64,000 bases of DNA from assembly GCF_003573695.1 (NCBI RefSeq), contig NC_039360.1:125822336-125886335 (forward strand). Direction: 5' to 3'. Numbering within the stretch: position 1 is the first letter of the stretch; each line of letters starts with the position of its first letter. The translations under genes and the position numbers were made by a program. The notes beneath the pieces were generated by a model. That model ran no database searches, was not told where the DNA came from, and worked only from the letters and a program-made list of their open reading frames with translations. This DNA is from Papaver somniferum. Lineage: Eukaryota > Streptophyta > Magnoliopsida > Ranunculales > Papaveraceae. Below are positions 1 to 11,875 of the stretch, piece by piece.

Positions 1-829
1 CTTTCGCGGCGTCGATTAAGATTGATGTAAGGTGATTGATAATACTAGGCTGTTCTTCAGGAATATAAGTCCGGTTTATCAATTGGTTCCTGTTCACCTT
101 GATTTATCAAAAGACGGAACAAATCTCATAGGTATTTCTGTAGGAGACAGATTTACCTATTATTATAGACTTTTCTGTGTGATACATATTTGTTTATTTA
201 AGTCTTCGACTTTCGGTCGTAGCAACTCTTAGTTGTGGGTGAGATCAGCTAAGGGAATCAAGTGCGTAGTATCCTGCTTGGATCAGAGACGTAGGAGCAT
301 AAATGTACCTTGGATCAGTGTGAGATTGATCGGGGTTCAACCAAAGTCTAGACCGAAGTTAGTTTGAAGTAGGCTAGTGTCTGTAGCGGCTTAATACGGT
401 GTGTGTTCAATCTGGACTAGGTCCTGGGGTTTTTCTGCATTTGTGGTTTCCTTGTTAACAAAATTCTGGTGTCTGTGTTATTTCTATTCCGCATTATATT
501 TTGTTATATAATTGAAATATCACAGGTTATACGTTGTTCAATCAATAGAATATCCGACCTTTTGGTTGTTGATTTAAATTGATTGACACTTGGATATTGG
601 TCTTTGGTACCATCCAAGTTATCTCTCTAGTATTTGATAAAGACTCGCAGATTTCTATTTGATTGAGTATATATGTAATCCAGAGATTGAGATATAAACT
701 CTTTGATATACTTTTTATCTAGATTGAGCCTGACTGTCTAGTTGATTCTCTAGAAAGTATATTGGAGTTTTTTCATACAGATTTCTAAGCGAAATATTGG
801 GTGTGGTTGTTAGACCCACGCTTTTTTGA
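1..829 (+). repeat. 5' LTR of copia A (3' part only)
   Basis: It aligns with the last ~830 bases of the LTR at 20405-22794; both share the run from the TCGATTAAGATTG stretch to the end. The LTR end (CTTTTTTGA) is followed directly by TTGGTATCAGAGC. The missing 5' ~1.56 kb lies left of the window. A short ORF at 32-232 recurs in the other LTR at 21995-22195, which is expected from LTR duplication and is not taken as a gene. Confidence 0.88.
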
Positions 830-830
830 T

Positions 831-842
831 TGGTATCAGAGC
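831..842 (+). other. Primer binding site, initiator tRNA-Met type
   Basis: TGGTATCAGAGC is the standard plant Ty1/copia primer binding site, complementary to the 3' end of initiator tRNA-Met. It lies one base inside the 5' LTR. Confidence 0.93.
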
Positions 843-894
843 AGGCAAACACGTTAAAGACCTTACAAGTCTGTGTTTGTAGCGATCTGACTCT

Positions 895-2236
895 ATGGAC
901 AGAGGTGCTATCTCAATAAACATACCACCAGTCTTCGATGGCTCTATTTATTTATGGTGGATGCGAGCTTTTCTTCAAGCAAGTGATTTTAAATCATGGA
1001 TATATGTAGTTAATGGATATAATGCTCCCGTTGTGGCAGTTGGAGATGTAAACGTTCCCAAGGACATTGGTGAATACACCCCTGCCGAGATAAATGCTGC
1101 AAAGCGAAATTCCGACGGTTTGAATGCCATTATACATGCCATCACCCCAAATCTTCAACACCATGTGTCAAATTGCACTAAGTCTAAAGAATCTTGGGAT
1201 ATCTTGGAAACCGTATTTGAAGGAAATACCAGTGAAAAGGAAGCTAGGCTTCAAAACCTTAATTCCGATTGGGAAAACCTTCGTATGGCAGATGAAGAAA
1301 CATTTGATGAGTTGAATCAAAAAGTGTCTGAAGTTCTTAATGCATCTTTTGCATTGAGTAAGACTATTCCTGAAAAGGACATTGTGATGATCGATGCCAT
1401 CTAGATACGACTTTAAGAAGCATGCCATCGTTGAAGAAAATAACCTTGATACTCTTTCCAGAAATACTCTTGTTGGAAAAATTAAAATTTTCGATCTCGA
1501 ACTTAAACAAAGAGATAAAAGTCAATTGTTTAGCAACCATGTTGCTACATCTGATAAAAGGTCTCATCGTCCCAAATTGATTGATGAATGGGATGAGAAT
1601 TGCTTTATTTCTACTCTGTCACTGTTTATACGACGACTTAAGAAAGTTCTTAGACAAAGTAAAAGAAAGTCTCAAAAGAGAACCCAATCAATCAATAAAA
1701 AGGATAAGAAAGTTCAAAGAAACTATGCTAGCAAAAATAGTTTCAAGTGCTATAAAAGTGTCAATGATACTCCTAATTATCCTGACACAGAGGTTTGTGA
1801 GTTAGCTAAAGCATGGATGGCTACTCTTGAATATTGTCCCGAGGATGAAATATATGAATTTTCTCTTAACCTCTTTGTTGACAATCACATTTTCCCTCCT
1901 AATAGTCCGGACTATTCCGTGATAAATAATCATTCCTCTCCTGAAGTGTTTCAATTAGAAAAGAAAACTCTGTTTAAAAGGATTGAAGATCTGGAATGTC
2001 AACGACTTTATTCAAGACTGGAGGTTTTCAAATGCAATTGTGATTTTTATGAAATATGTCAGACCTCTTTGATTGAGTCTGTTAAATATAATCAACAAAC
2101 ATCTCCTGACCCTGTATCATTCTCAAGTCACACTGACAAAAAGGATGATATGGAAAATCACAAGAACTTTCCAAGATCGTTGGTCACCTTGTGTGATGAT
2201 CAAGATCATCTTAAAGATATTGCACTAGAGATCTAA
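895..2236 (+). pseudogene. Copia gag of element A, frameshifted
   Basis: The first 169 codons (895-1404) match the N-terminal copia gag pattern (DUF4219/UBN2 type): PPVFDG near the start, a W-containing segment, then SKESWDILETVFEG and a helical region. A frameshift near 1386-1394 moves the rest to another frame. That part resumes at MPSRYDFKKHA, the expected continuation of the UBN2 domain, and runs to 2236. The downstream part is lysine-rich and has scattered Cys (FKC, VCEL) where SIRE-type gags usually have a CCHC knuckle, but no intact CCHC is visible. No protease follows. The start is 53 bases after the primer binding site, as usual for copia. It is a non-functional gag unless the frameshift is bypassed. 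Confidence 0.85.
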
Positions 2237-2775
2237 AGCAGTTCTCCTCTACTAAATGCTTGCAAAGGAGGAAAAAGAAAGCTTCTAGGAAACCCTCAGT
2301 GTTTTCAAAAAGGATTTCCAGAGCACTGCATAGTTTGCAAGAATCAACAATCAAGTTTTTCAAAACTATGCTAAAAAGTGGAAAGAATGACGTGTGTAAC
2401 TCTTCTTTCCTAAAAACAAAACAAGGAACAACAAATACTTCATCCTGTCGTAAGAAATCGCCCAATTATGCATTGGATTGGGACGAGCACTTTCTGTAAA
2501 TTTTGTTACAATGATTTATGTCTATCTCTCTTAAGACAAGAATCATATTTTCAAGAGAGTTGTGATGAATGTTTTGTGCCTTTAGGGTTTTTTGTTTGTT
2601 TTTCAAAAACGTTTTTGCTCATGAACGGCTCCTTCCTATAAGACTTCTTCTGGGGATAACCAAATTCTATTATGGTTTTGGTCAAGGTCTTTGTTGGAAA
2701 TTCATTCTTATCTTCATTCCCTTTACATGATGAAGATTACTCCTCTGTACGAACATTTCATTTATCTCTTCTATC
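2237..2775 (+). other. Element A spacer after gag
   Basis: A non-coding or decayed stretch between gag and the next ORF. Short lysine-rich ORFs (for example 2260-2499) look like further gag-derived decay. No known motif was seen. Confidence 0.5.
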
Positions 2776-3105
2776 ATGTCCTCATCAAGTCTTTCTATCC
2801 AAGAAAGTGATGTTTGGACTGTTCTTTTTCCCTCTAAGAAGATTCGATTTGATTCTTCTGACAATGAGATGTGCTCTGACAAATGGGATTCCACCCCAGA
2901 TGGGAACTCCTTTATCTCTCTTTTTGACAAGCTCTCTTTAACCATGAATCTCGTCTTGGAACAAATATGTGCTCTGAAAAGTGATCTCGAAGCTTCTTCC
3001 AAGAAACTTGAAGAAAAGATGGATAATCTTGAATCAAGGATTGATCTGATCGAAGATGAGCTTGGGGAATATAGGGAATATGAGAAGAGTATTCAAAGTA
3101 AGTGA
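2776..3105 (+). CDS. Small coiled-coil ORF downstream of gag in element A
   Basis: This 109-codon ORF has a Ser/Asp-rich N-terminal half and a C-terminal heptad-like coiled coil (residues ~60-105, rich in L, E, K, with LEEKMDNLESRIDLIEDEL). The sequence just before the stop reads CAAAGTAAGT, a strong plant 5' splice-donor consensus, so the true transcript may splice here. In element C a different coiled-coil ORF occupies the equivalent place (42449-42883 minus). SIRE/Maximus-type copia elements are known to carry an extra coiled-coil (env-like) ORF before the 3' LTR; this could be a relic of that. Function is unknown. Confidence 0.45.
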   Translation: MSSSSLSIQESDVWTVLFPSKKIRFDSSDNEMCSDKWDSTPDGNSFISLFDKLSLTMNLVLEQICALKSDLEASSKKLEEKMDNLESRIDLIEDELGEYREYEKSIQSK

Positions 3106-4499
3106 AATGCTTTATATGAATTTTATTTGCCTAGTAAATCTTCTATTTTTCTTGTTTTATTTTAGAAGAATAACTAGAGTTTGGAATAGCCCTTATTGTG
3201 ATTACACATAGCTATGTCTAACATTTTCATCTTCATGTTTTTAGGTTTATTTGTTTAAATTCTAAAATTTTTTTTGGAAGATCATTTTTGCAGTATTAGT
3301 ATTTATGGTTTTATATATTTGCAAATGTGTTATGGGATATGTGTGTTTGCGTCCGTGAACTATGATTGTCCCATACTTTGTCAAAAGTAATGTCTTTCGT
3401 AAGTCGATAATCACGTATTGATAAAAGAATGAATGGAGTTTTGACAAATAACAAAAGTTAAGCCTATTATTTCAATTATTGATGGAAGATAGGTTAAAAT
3501 CTTTTGTTTACAAGGATTATGTCTATTGTATGTCATTGTGCAAATAGTGATAGAAAATAGAATGAATCCTTGTGTATTCCGCAGTATTGATCTTCCCTGA
3601 TCCATAATCTTTTATGTATTACTGTGAGGCTCCATAAGTTTTCTTGAGTTGAGCACTATCGACAGAGTTGATTATACTTTTATGATTAACTTAGTTGTTG
3701 CTCCGTGAGAATCCTTAAAGATTGAGAATGACCAATTGATCATACTTGTGTGGTCAATTTAGTTATTGCTCCGCAAGTTCTCTTATGTCGAACATAACCA
3801 ATAAAAATCATCACTTTTTGTGGTTAATTTGATTGTGTATTCCGATTAGATTAATTATGGGTTCTCTTGTGATTAATCTAATTGATCATTGTTGAGTCTC
3901 CATAAGTTCACTTATGTAGAGCATTTCCGATTAAATTAATCATAGGTTCTCTTTTGGTTAATTTAATTGAGTATTTTTTGGATTCAAATTCATACTCGTA
4001 TGTGATTTGTTATGTCCAAAGAAATCCTTCTTTTCTTTCGAAATTAAGGTCGCTCTTTTTGTTCTTTCGGGAATGACATCAAATGGGGGAGAGTTCTTTT
4101 GAACTTGTGCTTAATGCCAAATCTTTGTGGGGAGTGTGGATGTGGAATATTATAGGGGTTATCTTGTATCTTTATAAACTTCTTGATGAAATCATTTAGC
4201 TTCGGCTTTATGATTGCATCTAAACAAGTTGATATGTGCTTCATTTGGTCATGAAATGTCTCTTACGGAAATTTCATTAGGATCTCGTTCTTGTACCTTT
4301 GCCAATTTTATTGAAAAAAAGGGGGAGAATCAATATGTAGTTCACACTACAAATACATATGGTTTTCGGATCATTATGTAAGGGGGAGTGGTTTCTGTGT
4401 GAGATGGAGTATTGACTAAGGGGGAGTAATAATATCACGATAGTATTATTGTCAAAGTTTTGATACAATTGAACTTTGATTCCGTGTAATGATACTATG
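3106..4499 (+). other. Element A 3' internal non-coding region
   Basis: AT-rich sequence homologous, base for base in many stretches, to the reverse complement of element C at about 41040-42450. Examples are the GAAGAATAACTAG segment and the GGGGGAGAGTTCTTTTGAAC segment. Several GGGGGAG purine runs occur (4083, 4321, 4381, 4421), as in C. It ends at the insertion site of element B. Confidence 0.75.
4495..4499 (+). repeat. Target-site duplication of element B (left copy)
   Basis: CTATG directly before the TGTAGATGG terminus. The matching CTATG is at 20162-20166. Element C carries the uninterrupted sequence (…ACTATGACACTGT…), which confirms the pre-insertion site. Confidence 0.9.
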
Positions 4500-4911
4500 T
4501 GTAGATGGTGGATTTTCGACAAAGGCTAAAATCGTAAATTCATAATTATACGAAGCTCTGATTCAGCAATCAGACGTGAGTATGAGACATGGGTCTCTCA
4601 TCGAATTCTCAACGGAGAGTACTTTCTCTCAGAGTACATGTAGATATGTAGTCTCACGACTGGACAACGACATATCTCATGAATACTGAATACTTTCAGT
4701 GATTATTTCTAGATAGCATCACGAGATGGACGGCTCCTAGAAAGCTTGCTCTGCTAGTATAGAGCGATAACGTCTTCAGGAACAAACAACAAGTTTACCC
4801 TGACTATATAAAGGATATGACTTACCGACAAGCTCATATCGGGATAATTAATGCTCCTAGACAGCTTGCTCTGCTAGTATAAAGCCACAAAGTTAATTAT
4901 TCCTAATTACA

Positions 4912-5140
4912 ATTGCTCCTATTCCATGGTCGAATCCACGATTGGTCCCATGGAATGGCAATAACAATTTCTCCTATTCCTTGGTCGAATCCACGACTGG
5001 TCCCATGGAATGGCAATAACAATGGATCCTATTCCATGGTCGAATCCACGAATGGTCCCATGGAATGACAATAACAATTGCTCCTATTCCATGGTCGAAT
5101 CTGAGACAGGTCCCATGGAATGGCAATAATTTTTTTTTCT
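4912..5140 (+). repeat. ~55-base tandem repeat, each unit an inverted repeat
   Basis: Four clear units begin near 4912, 4969, 5025 and 5077. Each carries CTATTCCATGGTCGAATC then CCCATGGAATGGCAATAA, so ATTCCATGG and CCATGGAAT can pair around a ~20-base loop. More degenerate units continue to ~5360. The same array is in the 3' LTR (16745-17200). Confidence 0.85.
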
Positions 5141-5815
5141 GATTCTATGATCAAATCTACGGCTTGATCTCATAGAATAACAATAACTGTATTATCTCAT
5201 TACTCCGATTTCATGATCGAATCTACAACTGGTCTCATAAATGGTAATAGATAAATTTTAATTACTCCGATTCTATGGTCGAATCTACGATCCCATGGAA
5301 TGGTAATGCTCACTTTATTATTCTAAATTCGTAGTCGAATCCTTAGCTAATCCTATGAATTAATAATAAACATCTTATTACTCAGTTTTGTGAATTATTC
5401 TCCACTGAATTCCACAATTAGTAATAAATAATCAACAACCGGGCGTCTAAGCTACCTCTAAGTAAGCCCCGATTCAAATGGTGAAGGTGTATCCAACGAC
5501 GATACACTAACAATCACCGCATGAACGAGTATTTCAAAAATACAACGAAACGATGAACCTATGCAAAATAGAGAAGAAAATAATAAATAATTAAAAATAT
5601 TGACCAGGGTGCTGGGAGCACGGACACGACTAACCGACCGTGTCGTGGTCAATTCCACGCCAGTTTTATATTTTTAATGCATTTTTATTATTTTTCATGA
5701 TTTGATGAAAATTCTCTCATTTTATCAAATTTCCTTCGTCTCGAGGAAACTCCTCGGTTTCATGGTACTTTCATAAATCCATAAAAAATAATATATAATT
5801 AAGGAAAGGAGTGTG

Positions 5816-6612
5816 GGGCATGACCATTGGCCAACCGGCCATGCCTTGGTCCCAACCGGCCCACACCCACGGTTCCTTATTATTTTATTATTATTATTAT
5901 TATTTCTCTAATTTCAAGAAAAAACTCGTTGATTTCATGGTATTTTTGCACAAATCATCAAATAATAATAAAATAAAATAAAATAAATTATGAAAACTTG
6001 TGGGACCGGGCCTTGGACGGCCGGCCATGCCCTACCCGGTCCCACACGCCCCTTTGTTTTATTATTTTATTATTAGTTTTCCTTGAATTCATAAAATTCC
6101 TTGATTTCATGGTATTTCTCTCAAATTAGGAAAAATTCCCTCAAATCATCAAAATACTTAAAAATATTAAAAAAATAGGGAAACTCGTGGGACCGGGCCA
6201 TAGCCGGCCAGCCATGCCCTCCACGGTCCCACACGCCCTTGTTTTTATTATTTTAATATTTTTTGCTTCCTTGAACTCATGAAAACTCCTTCAATTCATG
6301 GAAACTCCCTAAATTCATCGAATTTTTCATAAAATCAATATAAAATTAGGGAAACTCGTGGTACCGGGCCCTAGCCGGCCGGCCATGCCTTCCACGGTCC
6401 CACACGCCCTTGTTTTATTATTTTAATATTTTTTTCTTCCTTGAACTCATGAAATCTCATTCAATTCATGGAAACTCCCAAAATTCATCAAATTTCTCAA
6501 AATTCATGAATTTTTCATAAAATCATCAAAATATTATAAAATTAAGGAAAAGGAACCACGGGACCGTGGTCACGACCGGCCGACCATTCCTTGACCACGA
6601 AGGTCCCACGCC
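5816..6612 (+). repeat. ~185-base tandem repeat with GC-rich palindromic core
   Basis: Five units have cores near 5816, 6001, 6188, 6361 and 6558. Each core is GTGGGACCGGGCC … GGCCGGCCATGCC … CGGTCCCAC, able to fold as a hairpin, separated by AT-rich spacer containing TTCATGGAAACTC-type sequence. The array recurs in the 3' LTR at about 17640-18430. Confidence 0.8.
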
Positions 6613-8205
6613 TCCTAGTTCCTTATTTTATAATTATTTTTCATCATCTCATGGTGTTTTCCTCAGTTTCGTCGAAACCCTAATTTTGGCATATTTTCTC
6701 GAATGATGCTCAATTGCACGCCAGAAAATATCAAAATTCTAAGGACTGAGATGCGGACGCCTTGGGGACACGAGCACGCTATCTTTACCTACCAAGATTG
6801 GCTCTTTGGCTCATGGAAGCCGGTCCCATTAATTTTCCCAGTTTTGACCTAATTTGCACAATTGCTCGTATTAGGTCCAAAACTCTCTCAAACACTTTGG
6901 ATTTTCATGAAGTGATCGTCAGGCGGTCACGGGATAACCCAGGGCCGGTTTCATGACTCTATGGTCGGTGCCTCGCCTCGTCATAATTAATTAGGTTTTC
7001 TCACCTAAGGCTCAGACGAGTATTTTGAATAAATGATTAAGCCATCATTTAATCATTCTTCCACCAACAAATCGTCAACTCTTCAGGAGTTCTTCATATT
7101 TGCTCACGTGAGCATATGGACACTACATGGTCGATCCACGATCCCATGTAGTCGCTCCCTCCTTCATCCCATGGTTAAACTTCTGACGAACCATGAATTC
7201 ATCAATTGATAAAATTAGGGTTTCTGAATCCAAGGATCATCATTCCAGATTCCAACCTTAATAATTCTACGACGACCTCATGGTCATTAATTTTATTAAT
7301 TATGCTCGGTTCAACAACCAATATTCTAATTAATATTTTGGGTACGCTGCCAATAATCCGTCAGATGAGCAACACATGCTCAGACGATCAAATATTCAAC
7401 AATTCATCACATGAGCAACACTTGCTCAGATGATAAATATTTGCTCAAACCAAGGAATATTGGTTCAACAATCAATATTCAACGATCCATCGAATGAGCA
7501 ACTTGGTCACTTCATTGTAAGAATTATACCTCTTTCTCATGAGATGTTCAATTCATGACTTTCAGAACATCATGTTCGACATTCAGCAACTACATGGACT
7601 CATCGTCCCATCAAACCACGAAGTCATCAATTGACTAACAAACCACGAGACGTCAATCGTGTCACTTGGGGGGATATCACTTAGGGTTTTGGTCTAGCGG
7701 TCTACGAAACATGTGTTCAAACACACGATGGAATGTGAGCAAGTCGTGCAGTCAGTTGAAGGAATTCACGAGGTAGTGGGTGGAAAATCAACCAGGTCTC
7801 CACACGTTGAGCAACTGGTTTCAAACACGATATCCACTTCCCCACTCCTTGATTCCATCAACTGTCACACTTCATGGGGTCACGGTGTCTAAAATTCCAG
7901 CAATATAAATAAGTCTCTGAATCATGATTGAATGATAGACATCATCAGTATCATCAATCTCACGTCAAACTGACAACACGAGATCAGAGCAACCCATCTC
8001 CCTCTTTGCGACCGAATTGACTCTGGAACGGCCATTAACTTGGTTTAGACAGGAGTCCTACAGATTGATCTCTCGAATCTAAGCACTCCCTTTGCAGTGC
8101 ATCTGTATGAGGTTGAACAGTTTGCTCGGTTTAGGAGTCTCGACAACACGCTCATCTCTTCAATTCCCTGAAAAACCAGCGAACCGTTTTTCCCCATCTA
8201 CAGAT

Positions 8206-8221
8206 TGGCGACCACAGTGGG
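8206..8221 (+). other. Primer binding site of element B
   Basis: TGGCGACCACAGTGGG lies just inside the 5' LTR. It resembles the TGGCGAC… sites of Tat-lineage elements. The core GCGACCACAGTGGGAG is also at 54723-54738 in element H, so B and H use the same primer type. Confidence 0.75.
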
Positions 8222-8259
8222 AGATCATTCTCTCGGTTGCAATCTCACAATTTCACAAG

Positions 8260-9343
8260 ATGGTTGATCTCATGTCAAGTTCAGTTACGAATCCTAACAC
8301 AAACCGTGCTAGCACTAGCAACAACAACAATCAGAATATCCCGGAGACAATTCACCTCCAACACTGATGGCGGTGACACTACTCCTCCTCACGCCGAAGG
8401 TCATCCACTGTTCGGACGACACCATTAAGAAGTCAGAGGAGATCCACCGCCTACCATTGCTGATCTTATTAAAGCGTAGGAGAATCTTGCAAAGAACCAG
8501 ACTGACATGGCTGCTACACATAAGGAGCTGTGTAATTATCTCAAAACTCTTACTGACAAGATGTCAGAGAAGACTCAAGAGAAGGGAAAGGAGAAGGATA
8601 AATCCTCAGACGACGGTCCTGAAGTAATTCCAATCCATACAGTAGAAGACGACGAAGTCCACAAAACTACTGCAGACAACTCATCAGCGAAGGGATCATC
8701 GAATTTCATCACTCGCGAGGATCTGGAGCACCTTTTGGAGAACCGTGGAAAAGAAAAAATATCGCATGTCCATCGTCATCAACCTCCTTATCCTGCCGCT
8801 ACACAGAGGACTCCACTCCCCAAAGGTTACGTTTCTCCAATCTTCACCTTATATGATGGAACTAGCAATGCTAGGGAACATGTCTCTCGTTTTCTCGAAT
8901 CCCTAGGAGAACATGAACACAATCATGTCGTCCGTCTCAAGGAATTCTCAAAATCTCTGAAAGGCAGAGCATACACCTGGTATAACAACATCGCACCAGG
9001 GACTATCAACAATTGGGGAGAAATGGTTAATGCATTCTACAGGAAATACTTCTTCGTGTCAGAACAAGTCACCCTCTCCGATCTTGGAATGATGTTTCAG
9101 AGGGTCAGTGAAAATCCCAATGATTATGTGAAAAGATTCAGAGTCCAAGCCCTAGATTGTCATGACCCAAACGTCACGGAGCAACAACTGATGAACTTGT
9201 GCATCAATGGCATGCTCCCGGTCTACAGGGCCTTGCTAGAAAACCTTCGATTCCAGACTTTCTCAGAGCTTCACGAAGCTGCGAAGAGGTCCGCAACCAC
9301 TGCACCCGCTCTTTTGGAAAGAGCAAAGTCTACAAAGACTTAA
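8260..9343 (+). pseudogene. Gag of gypsy element B, N-terminal frameshift
   Basis: A start at 8260 (MVDLMSSSVTN) runs to a stop at 8365. The frame is lost between there and ~8480, and 8507-9343 continues in another frame. Residues ~105-250 of that ORF form a retrotransposon gag domain: a YVSPIF… opening, FLESLG, a basic LKEFSKSLKGRAYTWYNN segment, NNWGEMVNAFYRKYF, then INGMLPVYRALLENLRF. The N-terminal part is charged and low-complexity, as in Tat gags. A TAA at 9341-9343 ends it, but the same frame resumes immediately and leads into the protease ORF. That could be the usual gag/pol stop or a mutation. Confidence 0.85.
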
Positions 9344-10984
9344 GATTCAAAAGACACTCGAGGAAGCAGGCGTTTGATCAAAAAGCAGTATAACCTGCAA
9401 CCTTCAACAAATGCTGTTGGGAGTAAGCGAAAAGCAGAACCACAACACACGCAGAATTCCTCCACCCCTTCAAAGACACACAAGAAGGAGAATTCGAAAA
9501 TCTCTCCTCAGCATACGGAAGATCCAGAAGCACCTGATTTTCCCTGTCCAATGAAAGAAGTTAATGAACTACTCGATGCCTGGATTCAATACGACACAAT
9601 CAAATTTCCTTATGTCAAGAAGGAACCAACTGAAGATGCCATGCAAAATCCTCGGTATTGTCGCTTCCATAGATACGTCAGTCATCCCACGAGTGATTGC
9701 AAAATTTTGAAGCGCATATTCAAAGAAAGGGTCGAATCAGGAGAGCTCAACCTGGGGACTAAGGGGGTGCACAAAAACCCCCTCCTAGTCAGAAATTTTA
9801 CCATCTCTGAACCTCCTGTCAAGGAAACGGTCCAATCTCTGATCGAACATGTCTGCGAGCTGTTGTATCTTTCGAAAGATCAAAGGAAAGACATGTTTGC
9901 TGCACTGAACCACATCGTGTCCGGAAGACGTCCGCTGATCCAAGAGACCACCACCGGACCTTCAGCCACCGACACAGAAATGTATGACTGGGGACTGCTC
10001 ACTACAGTGCACATTAAAGGAAATGAGTTCAAGAGGGCGTTCGTCGATGTTGGTACCGCCGTCAACATCATCTCTTTGAAAACTCTCAGAGCTGCTGGTA
10101 TTACTCGACGAGAAGCCACCCACGCTCCCATAGCAATCAGGGACCACGAAGGAATCTCCAGAAACGCATACGGTTTCATCACTCTCAAAGTTACGGAAAT
10201 ATTGATCTGCACTGAGGCCGAGTTTTTCATAATCCGGGAAGACCCTGGATACGACATGGTCCTTGGGAGAACTTGGATTCATGCTGAAAGGACAACGATG
10301 CCTTCAACACATCCTGTCATCGACAAGGATTCCGAGTCGGAAGACGAAGCAGAGGACGCACCACCGTTTGAGCATCTGGAAGAAGTAACAGTTCTGATGG
10401 GGCTTACGCAAGGACTTGGAGAAAATCCGCACACCTTTGTCAGAATGTTTCGAGCTCAGGCAAGTCTTATTCCTCCTCTTGCTCCAATATTACCAATGTT
10501 CAAATACGCTACTATGGTCCAGGGACTTCTCCCCATGAATAATTTAGCAGTCATCAAAAAGTACGAGTGGGTAACTTCACCTCAGCAATATTACACTCAA
10601 TGGTTGGGTTCAGAACTTCTTAAAATCGGTTACTCCATCGAGAGGTTTATTGTTGAAGACTTGGCTAAGCATGATCAACACTATGCTGGATACTCTCTTC
10701 CGCGCGAGTGTCCATACGGGCCACAATCGTGGAATTCCATCAAACAGGGAATTCCGAATCAGCGGAAGATATTCAAGGCACGATCGACCAATCCCAACAA
10801 GTTTCATGAAGGGAACCTGGTTCTCAAAGCAGTTCAGCGCGGTCTTCATTCTACAAGGAAATCCAATTGGGAAGGACCATTCATGGTCGCTGAGTCCGTG
10901 GCCGGAGGATACTACAAATTGACCAACACAGAAAGCATAACCCTACCAGTAATTCACGAAAATTGGCTCAAGGCATTTATCTGA
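9344..10984 (+). pseudogene. Protease / integrase C-terminus remnant of element B
   Basis: The first ATG is at 9374, but the frame is continuous with gag after the TAA. Residues ~88-102 form a CHHC zinc-binding motif (YCRFHRYVSHPTSDC), the Tat-type knuckle. Residues ~205-300 resemble a retropepsin: FVDVGTAVNIIS (D-x-G) and MVLGRTWI. The enzyme region expected next (RT, RNase H, integrase core) is absent. The final ~60 residues (FHEGNLVLKAVQ, WEGPFMVAE, GGYYKL, VIHENWLKAF) are an integrase C-terminal tail. Between them lies a segment (about 10400-10610) that itself resembles gag. This is an internally deleted, rearranged pol that cannot copy itself. Confidence 0.8.
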
Positions 10985-11261
10985 AATTATTGGACATTTA
11001 AGGTATTGGGCGTTTGAAGCACTCATGGCATTGGGATTTAACATTTAGGATTTTCTTTCATTTGTATTTCAATTCCTCCAAAACATTTGCAATACTTGCA
11101 ATCAGTATTTGAATTTAGCAATTTATCAAAATTCAGTTCATATTTCGTAAAAGAAAATCTCTATCAAATCTACAAGAAAATCCTCAACCATCAGTCAATC
11201 CAAAACCATCTAAATATCAAAACCCATGTATGAGCCTCACATCTCTTAGAAGTTCAGAAGT
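10985..11261. other. Spacer between convergent genes in element B
   Basis: AT-rich, without credible coding. It separates the sense pol remnant from the 3' end of the antisense PMD gene, so any transcription signals here would be shared by convergent transcripts. Confidence 0.5.
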
Positions 11262-11875
11262 TCAAGAATCATCAAGAAAAGGCTTTCTCTTATCAGCATC
11301 CTTCAAGATTTGCAAAGCCGCCCTCTCCTTGTTCAACTCCTCGGTCAGCTTGGAAATCTCGTCCTCCTTCTCCTTCACAGCATCATTGGGAAAGGGTATG
11401 TTCTTTTCACATGAATCCTTGATAACGTTTATTTGCTTACGAAGCCATTTCACGTTGAGGCCAAGTCTTTCTGAATTCTCCAAGTTAAACTCCCAATCAA
11501 AGAGTATATCTGGAGTCACGGTATTCCTGGGTCTCGTATGCATATCACTCACGACACGCAAGATAACGCCTACTTGCATGGTTAAAGCATAAGCACGCCC
11601 AGGGTTCCTGTCAACGATCATGTGGCCAACTTCTTCCATATCGTCTCGTACAAGCGTGCATATCCAATGGGAACGCTGAATCCACCGACCAGTTCATGAT
11701 ACGGGAGTGAAGTGTTAAAGGAGGATCGAAAGCCCCCTGCAGTTGGATATTCATACACTATTATACGGTTCTCAGTCACTGGAGCGGCTTCCCACGACAA
11801 AGCAACAGTTCCTTCGGTATTCTCCGCTGTCTCGGTTTCTTCTATCACTGAGGCAACAACCATCTGGGTTTCCAT
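11262..11875 (-). pseudogene. PMD gene, C-terminal helical and coiled-coil module
   Basis: Two overlapping frames (11875-11618 and 11639-11262) are joined by a one-base shift near 11640. The first has GGFSVPIGYARLYETIW. The second continues with HMIVDRNPGRAYAL, then LGLNVKWLRKQINVIKD and an E/K-rich coiled coil (residues ~85-115 of the 125-codon part). A very similar order (GFWVSSTLAVTYRDIV, GGHM, LGL…VQWLDDMLVKVKD, coiled coil) is found in the antisense gene of element H. The stop at 11262-11264 appears to be the natural end. Confidence 0.65.

Larger units (their letters stand above)
4500..8202 (+). repeat. 5' LTR of element B (3.70 kb)
   Basis: It aligns end to end with 16333-20161, apart from a ~132-base gap near 7991. 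It starts TGTAGATGG and ends CCATCTACA. It contains a tandem array of hairpin-prone ~55-base units and another of ~185-base units (listed separately). ORFs within it (5458-5658 minus, 6762-6956, 7206-7433) recur in the other LTR only because the LTRs are duplicates. Confidence 0.93.

Noticed and set aside
32..232. 66-codon ORF that recurs at 21995-22195
   Set aside because: It lies in the two LTRs of element A; conservation follows from LTR duplication, and no domain is visible.
831..842. tRNA gene
   Set aside because: Only the 12-base primer-site complement to a tRNA end is present, with no cloverleaf; the same holds at 8206, 26943, 44512 and 54721. I found no tRNA or rRNA gene.
4912..5360. 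Regular repeats with spacers that could suggest a CRISPR array
   Set aside because: Repeats and spacers are equally similar, each unit is itself an inverted repeat, and this is a plant LTR.
5458..7433. ORFs at 5458-5658 (-), 6762-6956 and 7206-7433, each with a twin near 17290-19260
   Set aside because: They are pairs within the LTRs of element B. No known motif and no codon signal.
9880..10282. Minus-strand ORFs opposite the protease region
   Set aside because: Shadow frames of the real gag-protease remnant on the + strand.
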